Part shown: piece by piece, positions 1-5,031 of the stretch
How the letters are laid out: each line of letters begins with the position of its first letter
Numbering within the stretch: position 1 is the first letter of the stretch
Source: CAYTGR01 sp964437445
GTDB taxonomy: Bacteria > Chloroflexota > Anaerolineae > B4-G1 > SLSP01
Reading direction: 5' to 3'
DNA: 5,031 nucleotides
Assembly (NCBI GenBank): GCA_964437445.1
Contig: CAYTGR010000113.1
Location: forward strand, 1-5,031
The notes under the pieces: generated by a model
The model's database searches: none
The model's input: the letters and a program-made list of their open reading frames with translations, nothing else
What the model was told of the DNA's origin: nothing
Translations under genes and position numbers: made by a program

Positions 1-206
1 GCCTGGCCCATCAGCAAGAACTCCTTGTAGTTGTCCAGCCCAATCCAGTGGATCGGCGCGCCCCGGATGCCGGTAGCATCGGTAAAAGAGTAAACCGTCG
101 TAGCCAACGAGGGTCCTACCGAGATGAGCAGGTAAAAGAATATGCCCGGTAGGAGGAGCAAGTAAGGGATTAACTTCTCTCGCCCGCGACCAAAGTGATA
201 ACTCAT
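1..206 (-). CDS. Carbohydrate ABC transporter permease, MalF/UgpA type (N-terminal part, runs off left edge)
   Basis: The first 68 codons are present, starting at the ATG at 206-204. The translation begins MSYHFGRGREKLIPYLLLLP, followed by a long hydrophobic helix (about residues 12-37, with PGIFFYLLISVGPSLATTVY) and then the segment WIGLDNYKEFL. A short basic cytoplasmic head, a first membrane helix starting with LLLPG, a 'YSFTD' turn and a 'W-GLDNYKEF' motif are typical of the MalF-like inner-membrane subunit of CUT1 sugar importers. The EAA loop that contacts the ATPase would lie beyond the window. The start is fixed by a GGGAGG ribosome binding site 9 bases upstream; an ATG overlapping it meets a stop after three codons. 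It follows the binding-protein gene by 81 bases on the same strand, the usual CUT1 order (binding protein, then permease). The substrate cannot be told from this fragment. Confidence 0.9.
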   Translation of the reverse strand, partial: MSYHFGRGREKLIPYLLLLPGIFFYLLISVGPSLATTVYSFTDATGIRGAPIHWIGLDNYKEFLLMGQ

Positions 207-215
207 GGCCTCATT

Positions 216-221
216 CCTCCC
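216..221 (-). promoter_or_regulatory. Ribosome binding site of the permease gene
   Basis: On the minus strand GGGAGG sits 9 bases before the ATG at 206-204. It decides the start against the alternative ATG at 214-212, whose frame stops after Met-Arg-Pro. This strong Shine-Dalgarno sequence contrasts with the regulator gene at 4673, which has none. Confidence 0.85.
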
Positions 222-238
222 AACTTAAGTGATAGAGG

Positions 239-271
239 ATAGGCTTCTCGTCGCGGGGACGAGAAGCCTAT
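239..271 (-). repeat. Intercistronic stem-loop between binding-protein and permease genes
   Basis: Bases 239-252 and 258-271 are perfect reverse complements (14 bp, core AGGCTTCTCGTC / GACGAGAAGCCT) around a 5-base loop. The stem lies 16 bases after the binding-protein stop codon and ends 17 bases before the permease ribosome binding site. No T-run follows on either strand, so it is not a classic Rho-independent terminator. In CUT1 operons, stem-loops at this position are known to stabilise the upstream message and lower expression of the membrane subunits (E. coli malE-malF is the classic case). That role is inferred here from position and structure. Confidence 0.8.
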
Positions 272-287
272 GCGCAGAAACAACGAC

Positions 288-1304
288 TTACTTGACGGCG
301 TCCAACCCGGATTGCAGGTCGGCCTGCACTTTGTCGGCGAGGGCCTGCGGATCATCGTAGGTGCCAAAGGGCTTGAAGTAAGAAGCCCAGGGATTGGCGT
401 ACTGCCCGGCGCCCTTGGGGGCGACCCAATACTGCTCGTAGCCGACGCGGAAGTTGCTGAGGTAGGGGGCTACCTCCTGGCCGATCTTGGTGTCTAACGT
501 CACATCAGGCTGGGTGGGGATGAAGCCAACCGCGTTGACAAAGGCCTGGTAGTTCTCTTTGGCGGAGAATTCGGTCAGGTACAGCAGGGCCGCTTCTTTA
601 TTGGGCGTATTGGCGGCGATGACCCAGCCCTGATCGTATTTACCGAAGAGGTACTTGTTGTCCTCAGGATTATCACTGCCGGGGAAGGGGATGTAACCCC
701 ACTCAAAATCGGGCTGCGCGGCCTCAATGGCAGAGGCATACCAGCTGCCGCCGGGGAACATGGCCACAGCGCCAGAAGCAAACCGCCCAGGCGCGGCGTC
801 ACCGGCGACACCGCTGGCGCCCGGTTCCATCATGTCACGGGCGTAGATTTGCATCTTCTTCCACATTTCCAGCGATTTAGCGTCATTCCACTTGATGGTG
901 CCGGTCCACAGCCCTTCTACCAGACCGGCCTGGTCGGGATAGATGGCGCCCAGCAGCCCATACGCCCCCACGAAGATCGGCCAGCCATCCTTACCACCGG
1001 CGGTCATGCAGGGGATATTGGCTGCCTTGAAGGTCTCACAGGCAGCCACCAATTCACTCCAGGTGGTCGGCACTTTGACGTTGTGTTCAGTAAAGAGTTT
1101 CTTGTTGTAGTAGATACCGCTGTAGATCACGCGCCCCAGGTTGACTTCGTAGACCTTGCCGTTGTACGTGCCGGCGTCCTGGAGGGCATTGGGAGCGTAG
1201 TTAGCCAGGAAAGGTTGCCCGGTCAGGTCCATCAGGTAGCCGGCCTCAATCAAGGTTTGCCAGTTGGGGGGATCCACTTTCTTCATGTAGGGTTGAGCCG
1301 CGTT
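288..1304 (-). CDS. Family 1 extracellular sugar-binding protein of an ABC importer (N-terminus lost in the gap)
   Basis: The frame gives 338 residues ending SGLDAVK and a TAA stop at 290-288. It is the C-terminal three quarters or so of a CUT1 solute-binding protein, which usually has about 420-450 residues. Family landmarks, numbered from the first visible residue, are: LIEAGYLMDLTGQPF (18-32); GTYNGKVYEV followed by SGIYYNKKLFTEHNVKVPTTW (45-82), the hinge and 'YYNK-LF' region; ETFKAANIPCM (90-100); RFASGAVAMFPGGSW (174-188); DQGWVIAANTPNKEAALLYLTEF (224-246); and VGFIPTQPDV (259-268). Many Trp and Tyr residues fit stacking against sugar rings. The signal peptide (probably a lipoprotein or Sec type) and roughly the first 80-110 residues lie in the Ns, so export is inferred from the family. 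It would hand its sugar to the permease encoded downstream at 206. Ligand identity is not readable; an oligosaccharide or monosaccharide is likely. No frameshift is seen in the visible part. Confidence 0.9.
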   Translation of the reverse strand, partial: NAAQPYMKKVDPPNWQTLIEAGYLMDLTGQPFLANYAPNALQDAGTYNGKVYEVNLGRVIYSGIYYNKKLFTEHNVKVPTTWSELVAACETFKAANIPCMTAGGKDGWPIFVGAYGLLGAIYPDQAGLVEGLWTGTIKWNDAKSLEMWKKMQIYARDMMEPGASGVAGDAAPGRFASGAVAMFPGGSWYASAIEAAQPDFEWGYIPFPGSDNPEDNKYLFGKYDQGWVIAANTPNKEAALLYLTEFSAKENYQAFVNAVGFIPTQPDVTLDTKIGQEVAPYLSNFRVGYEQYWVAPKGAGQYANPWASYFKPFGTYDDPQALADKVQADLQSGLDAVK

Positions 1305-1404
1305 NNNNNNNNNNNNNNNNNNNNNNNNNNNNNNNNNNNNNNNNNNNNNNNNNNNNNNNNNNNNNNNNNNNNNNNNNNNNNNNNNNNNNNNNNNNNNNNN
1401 NNNN
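1305..1404. other. Scaffold gap of exactly 100 Ns, true size unknown
   Basis: A run of exactly 100 Ns is a conventional placeholder used when joining contigs, so the length is probably not real. It must hide the end of the regulator gene, any intergenic promoter or terminator, and the start of the binding-protein gene with its signal peptide. A missing binding-protein N-terminus of about 80-110 residues alone needs roughly 240-330 bases, so the real gap is almost certainly longer than 100 bases. If the predicted AraC-type domain of the regulator is also missing, 700 bases or more would be needed. Both flanks read on the same minus frame only by chance. Confidence 0.95.
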
Positions 1405-4400
1405 TAAGCCATCGCCTGTCGCACCAACCGTTGGGCATCACTGTTCAACTTGCGCTTGCGCTCCAGCGCCGCGCCGATGTGGGTCAACGTCTCGTCCACA
1501 CTGAACAGCCCCTTGCCCAGCACGGCGGTGACCCCGCGATTGAGCCGCGCCATCTCGGCGGCGGTGAGCACCTGCCCGGTTAAGACAATGACCGGGATGG
1601 CGCGCGTGGTCTCCTGCTCACGCATCGCCGCCAGTACAGCAAACCCATCCAGCTCCGGCATCATCAGATCCAGCAGGACCAGGTCCACCCGCTCCTGTTG
1701 GAGCTGTTCCAGCGCCTCGCGGCCGTTGCGGGCCCGCAAAACCCGGTGGGTGGGCGAGTGAGATTGGACAATCCGCACATGCATCTCCAGCGTGCCGGGA
1801 TCATCATCCACCACCAGAATGGTCTTATCCGCGCGGGCTAAATCGGCGGCCAGCCAGTGCTGATCCAGCGCCCGGGTGAGCTCGGCCAGCTCAATCGGTT
1901 TGGTGAGGTAATCCAGCTCCAGCACTGAGCCGCCATCCTGGGAGAGGGCGTAAAAGAGCACGGGGATGGTTTGCGTGGTGGCGTTGCCCTTGATGATCTT
2001 CAGCATATCCCAGCCCCGCTCGGGGGCAATGCTCATATCCAGGACAATGGCCCCCGGTGGTGAGCTGATCAGCCGCGACAGCCAGTCGGGCGCTTTATCC
2101 ACCAGCGCCAGCTCCACAGTAAAGCCACGTTGTTGCAAATGGGCCACCAGCCGCCGTCCGGTCTCCGCCTGGTGGGTCAGCACCAGCACACTGGCGGCGA
2201 GGGCCGGCGCGGTGAGCGGGCCGGACGGGGTCAGGGCGGGCGGGGTAATGGTCGGCAACGTGAAATAAAACGTGGACCCGGCGCCCTCCTCCCCGCTGGA
2301 GCGTACCCCAATCGTGCCGCCGTGGAGCTCCACCAGCCGCTTGCAGATCGCCAGCCCCAGCCCCAGGCCGCTGTAGCCTCGCTGAATGCTCCGCTCGGAG
2401 CGGCGAAACTCGTCAAAGACCAGCGGCTGTTCTTCCAGCGGGATGCCCAGGCCGGTGTCACAGACGGAGACTGTGACCTGGGACCCCTCGCCGCTCAGCT
2501 GCAAGCTGATCCGCCCGCGAGCGGTGAACTTGACCGCATTACTCACCAGGTTGAGCGCGATCTGGCGCAGGCGAGTGCGATCCCCCCAGACCCACGGCCC
2601 GGCGGCCGGCAACATCTCTTGCCAGACCAGCCCTTTATCCGCGGCTAACTGGCGACCGATTTCGGCCACTACCCGCAAAGTCTCGCTCAAATCCACATAC
2701 TCATACGTCAGGCGCAACTGCCCCGCCTCGTCGCTGGCTAAATCCAACACATCACCGATCAACCAGCCCAATTGCTGGGCGTGGGTGTGAATCCGCTCAA
2801 TATCCTTACGATTGGATTCCGGCAGCGCGGCACTGGATTGCAGCAAAATTCCACACAACCCGACGATTAAATTCAGAGGGGTCCGCAACTCATGGCTGAC
2901 GGTGGAGAGAAAGCGGCTCTTGAGGCGGTTGGCTTCCTCGGCCAGCCGGCGGCCTTCCGTGGCCTCCTGATAGAGGCGGGCAGTATTGAGGGCCGCGGCA
3001 AGCTGTTGCACAATCGCGCCATAGAGCTCCAATTGCGCGGTATCAAAAACCACGTAGCCCAGCAGCCCGCTCTGATTGACCAGCGGCAGGAGCGCCAGCG
3101 TGAACGGCGGCGCGACCGGCCAGCCTTCCGCCGGCGGGAACTCGCGGCTGCGAAAACGCAGGGGGGGCCGCTCCGGTTCCAGCACCAGCCGGAGCTGGCT
3201 CCAGGCCACCGGATCATCGCCCTCGGCCTCGTAGAAGGCGACAGCAGCCGTCTGAATCCCGGTCTCCGGCAGGTGGCGCGCCAGGATTTGCATGATCTCG
3301 GTCTCGCCCAGCGCCGTGAGCAGCTGGGCCGTCAAGACCCCGATGCGATTAATCCGCCAGCGCTGATCCACCACATAATGTCGCTGTTGTTGGCGCAGCG
3401 CCGCACTGATGGCCAGCCGCGCATAATCCAGCATATCGTGCGCCAGGGCCAGCGTCGCCGGCTGTGTCACCGTAGCCGTGAGCAGCTGGGGAGTGCTCAA
3501 CGCGTGGCGGAGGAAGGAGATGGCCGTCTGCCAGATGGCCGGGTCCTGGTTGGCCGCGGTCTGCTGGAGAATATCGTCAAGGGTTTGCTGAAAGCACGCC
3601 GGCTCATTTTGTTCCAGGCTTGCCACAAAGGCCTGGATCAACCGCTGGCACAGCGTTTGCACCTGCCCGGCGCTCAAATTTTGGGTCTCGGCTAGCACGG
3701 CCACCGCCATCGGCTGTATCAGGTCAAGCGCCTGGGGGAGCACAACCTCAGGGACAAGGTTGCGGCCGCAGCCGCACGATTCACGGGTCACCAGGCGGGT
3801 GGGAACCTTAACCCGGGCAGGGAGATCGGCGTGCCCGGTCAGATGCTGGTACAACAACTCTAAAGCCTGGTACCCCATCTTGAACAGGGGGATGTGGACG
3901 CTGGTGAGGGCCGGTTCCTGGACGGCGCTTTCCAGCCGGTCGTCAAAGCCGATGAGCGCCACATCCTGGGGAATATGCCGCCCGGCCTCCTTGAGAGCCT
4001 GCAGCGCTCCCAGTGCCGACTCATCGTTGCTGGCCAGCACCGCCGTGAAGCTCGCCCCGGTCGCCATGATCTCTTGCATCGCCGCGTAGCCGCCCGCATA
4101 GACGTGCCGCCCGTAGGCAACCAAACGCGGATCGGTCACCAGGCCATAGGCCCGCAACGCGAACTGGTAAGCCCGGAGCCGCTCCCCGGTATCGCCGCCC
4201 AGGTCCTCCCGGCTGCCGGCGATGAAGGCAATGCGCTGGTGGCCGTGCTTGACCAGATGCAGCACCGCTTCCAGGATGCCGGATTCATTATCGGCCATGA
4301 TCGTCGGGCCGGCTTCACCGGAACCGACAAAGATCACGGGGTGTCCGGCGGCGATCAAATCCTGGATGTAGCGGGAGCGCGCTTCAACGTGCAATGGATT

Positions 4401-4673
4401 GATCACGATCAGGCCGTCGGTGTTCCAGGGGCCGACCGGCACAAAATCGGTCTCAGCCGAGGAAAACGGCCAGGCCGGGCGTAGCGGATCGCCGGAGGTG
4501 GCCGAGGGGCCCATACCACAACTGAGCAGCACATTGCAGCCCAGATTGTGCGCCGCCTGGCAAATCCCCTGGAAGACAGGACTGAGGTAGCTCATCGGCG
4601 TGGCCGTCCAGTAAAACTGCCAGCCGGCCAGCACGCCCAGCGTGACCGGTTGATGCTGATCGTGGTTGAACAT
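1405..4673 (-). CDS. LacI-type sensor / GAF-like / histidine kinase / double receiver hybrid regulator (C-terminus lost in the gap)
   Basis: There are 1089 complete codons from the ATG at 4673. Residues 11-298 form a LacI/GalR-like periplasmic-binding fold (IGFDD at 241-245, PALTSVHIPLFKMGYQALEL at 254-273, ending RESCGCG) without the usual DNA-binding head. A helical stretch follows (about 310-440), then a GAF-like domain (about 444-565) and a signalling helix. HisKA has phospho-acceptor His594 in SHELRTP. The ATPase domain has N-box Asn708/Asn712, G1 DTGLGIP (739-745), F-box FDEF (753-756) and G2 GLGLGL (769-774). A Pro/Thr-rich linker leads to a degenerate receiver (828-940) and a canonical receiver (950-1072: Asp956/957, Asp1002, Thr1032, Lys1054). 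There is no signal peptide or membrane helix, so it should be cytosolic. The start is secure: an in-frame stop lies at 4715-4713 with no other start codon between. The next codon at the gap is TAN, so Tyr or stop. Its likely job, controlling the adjacent sugar importer, is inferred from context. Confidence 0.9.
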
Positions 4674-4678
4674 AGTGT

Positions 4679-4706
4679 AATATAGTGTAGCACAACTTAG
4701 CGATAA
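4679..4706 (-). promoter_or_regulatory. Candidate promoter overlapping two phased TACACTAT repeats at the regulator start
   Basis: On the minus strand the bases before the ATG read TGC-TACACTAT-AT-TACACTATG. TATATT (4684-4679, five of six consensus bases) lies five bases before the ATG, which would place transcription start at or next to the start codon and give a leaderless message. An alternative is the extended -10 TGC-TACACT (4692-4684). The -35 candidates are poor (TTTATC or TTACCT, three of six), which would suit an activated promoter. No Shine-Dalgarno sequence precedes this ATG, consistent with leaderless translation. The promoter call is an inference from sequence. Confidence 0.45.
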
Positions 4707-4819
4707 AGGTAACTAAAAAACGGGAACGCAAGTAGCCCCCGGTAGGTCTTGGGGATGCGCGTGGTGCCGATGATGAAGAGCTCCACCGCGCCCGGAAGAC
4801 AGTGGTGACCGGCGTCGTG

Positions 4820-4907
4820 GCGCCTTAGGTGGCGCGGAAGCCGCGATTTTTATTTGTTGAAAATTTTTTACCTCACTGCAGAAAGGGGATTTCACCGCCT
4901 AAAGTGT
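4820..4907. repeat. Imperfect inverted repeat with nested hairpins around an AT-rich core
   Basis: CCTTAGGTGGCG (4823-4834) and CACCGCCTAAAG (4893-4904) pair over 12 positions. On the minus-strand RNA only one position fails (a C-A pair), with two G-U wobbles. On the plus strand the pairing has two mismatches but extends outward over about three more positions. The 58 bases between the arms are AT-rich (ATTTTTATTTG, AAAATTTTTT). Within the left arm, GCGCC/GGCGC (4820-4824 with 4831-4835) and CGCGG/CCGCG (4833-4837 with 4841-4845) form two short hairpins that share three bases and so exclude each other. It could be a structured RNA, a remnant of a small mobile element, or chance in GC-rich DNA. 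Confidence 0.4.
4833..4855 (+). terminator. Terminator-like hairpin followed by a T-rich tract
   Basis: On the plus strand CGCGG-AAG-CCGCG (5-bp perfect GC stem, 3-base loop) is followed directly by ATTTTTATTT, the layout of a Rho-independent terminator. The stem is short. No plus-strand gene is recognisable upstream in this window, so it would stop only antisense transcription coming off the regulator region, or belong to a decayed gene. Confidence 0.4.
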
Positions 4908-4958
4908 GCGTTACCAACAGGCTCAACCACAGCCAACCAGGTCAAGCGCGCTTCCATC

Positions 4959-4986
4959 CCCCAATCCCCAATCCCCAATCCCCAAT
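4959..4986. repeat. Four tandem copies of CCCCAAT (G-quadruplex motif on the minus strand)
   Basis: Four exact 7-base units occur at 4959-4965, 4966-4972, 4973-4979 and 4980-4986, followed by a partial CC. On the minus strand this is four runs of four or more Gs spaced by ATT, a textbook intramolecular G-quadruplex pattern. Heptameric arrays of this kind are known in cyanobacteria and, as far as I recall, occur between genes in Chloroflexota. The array sits just downstream of a possible minus-strand stop codon (4997-4995), so it would be in the 3' region of that transcript. Confidence 0.9.
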
Positions 4987-4994
4987 CCGAAATC

Positions 4995-5031
4995 TCACGC
5001 CTCCACCACCCGCGCGCGGTACTGGAGCGCC
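4995..5031 (-). CDS. Possible C-terminal tail of a minus-strand gene (11 residues, runs off right edge)
   Basis: One minus frame reads ALQYRARVVEA followed by TGA at 4997-4995. Its composition looks natural, and its end falls just before the intergenic heptamer array, as expected for a gene boundary. The neighbouring frame stays open through the array but gives a Gly/Trp-rich repeat product, which argues against it. Eleven residues are too few to name a family. If real, the gene would be co-directional with the sugar locus. Confidence 0.3.
   Translation of the reverse strand, partial: ALQYRARVVEA

Larger units (their letters stand above)
4674..4994. other. Intergenic region without a convincing gene
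   Basis: About 320 bases upstream of the regulator. Short open frames exist on both strands, but none has a ribosome binding site, a recognisable motif or natural composition. The region holds, from right to left, a CCCCAAT heptamer array (4959-4986), CAACCA-type short repeats (4914-4939), an imperfect inverted repeat with nested GC hairpins around an AT-rich core (4820-4907), and a promoter-like segment at the regulator start (4679-4706). A TTGACC hexamer on the minus strand (4945-4940) resembles a -35 box, but no good -10 follows at 16-18 bases. Confidence 0.7.

Noticed and set aside
239..271. Hairpin as a Rho-independent terminator of the binding-protein gene
   Set aside because: No T-run follows on the minus strand, and the next gene with its ribosome binding site follows closely.
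849..1583. Plus-strand open frame of about 240 residues spanning the Ns
   Set aside because: It is the antisense of the binding-protein and regulator genes, crosses the gap, has no recognisable motif and no ribosome binding site.
2892..3695. Plus-strand open frame of 267 residues opposite the GAF and helical parts of the regulator
   Set aside because: Its Arg/Gln/Gly-rich composition is that of a shadow of GC-rich coding DNA; the minus frame has clear domain motifs over the same bases.
4739..4828. Short plus frame (PVGLGDARGADDEELHR... ending VVAP and a stop) just before a terminator-like hairpin, possibly a decayed gene end
   Set aside because: A stop lies directly upstream at 4733-4735, no start codon or family resemblance is seen, and 29 residues are too few to support a gene remnant.
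4713..4895. Minus-strand open frame of 60 residues upstream of the regulator
   Set aside because: No ribosome binding site, low-complexity His/Pro/Arg composition, and it reads through the AT-rich hairpin element.
4959..4986. CCCCAAT array as a CRISPR
   Set aside because: The units are 7 bases and directly adjacent with no spacers, so it is a simple tandem repeat.

Overview
The window is a piece of an assembled scaffold from a moderately GC-rich bacterium. It carries a carbohydrate-uptake locus read entirely on the minus strand. The best guess for the organism is Chloroflexota (Anaerolineae-like). This rests on memory of family architecture: a cytosolic LacI-type sensor fused to a hybrid histidine kinase beside a CUT1 sugar ABC transporter, plus heptameric CCCCAAT repeats between genes. 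No taxonomic marker gene is present, so the assignment is tentative.

Layout in the direction of transcription (high to low coordinates): (1) 4995-5031, a possible 11-residue C-terminal tail of a minus-strand gene; (2) 4674-4994, about 320 bases without a convincing gene, holding a four-copy CCCCAAT repeat (G-quadruplex-capable on the minus strand), an imperfect inverted repeat with nested GC hairpins and a T-rich tract, and a short promoter-like region with two phased TACACTAT repeats directly at the start codon of the next gene; (3) 1405-4673, a very large sensor/kinase/response-regulator protein cut at its C-terminus by a gap; (4) 1305-1404, exactly 100 Ns, a scaffold gap of unknown true size; (5) 288-1304, the C-terminal 338 residues of a family 1 sugar-binding lipoprotein or periplasmic-type protein; (6) 207-287, an intercistronic spacer with a perfect 14-bp stem-loop and a strong ribosome binding site; (7) 1-206, the first 68 codons of a MalF-type permease that continues off the left edge.

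How the parts probably work together: the regulator has a sugar-binding-like domain of the LacI/GalR kind without a DNA-binding head, signal peptide or membrane helix. It probably senses an imported sugar or derivative in the cytoplasm and passes the signal through its own kinase to a canonical receiver. The output is hidden in the gap; I predict a C-terminal AraC-type helix-turn-helix. The binding protein and permease next to it would deliver the sugar, so the locus looks like a self-contained sense-and-import module. The reading frame happens to stay open through the Ns, so a naive gene call fuses regulator and binding protein into one 1461-residue protein; they should be treated as two truncated genes.
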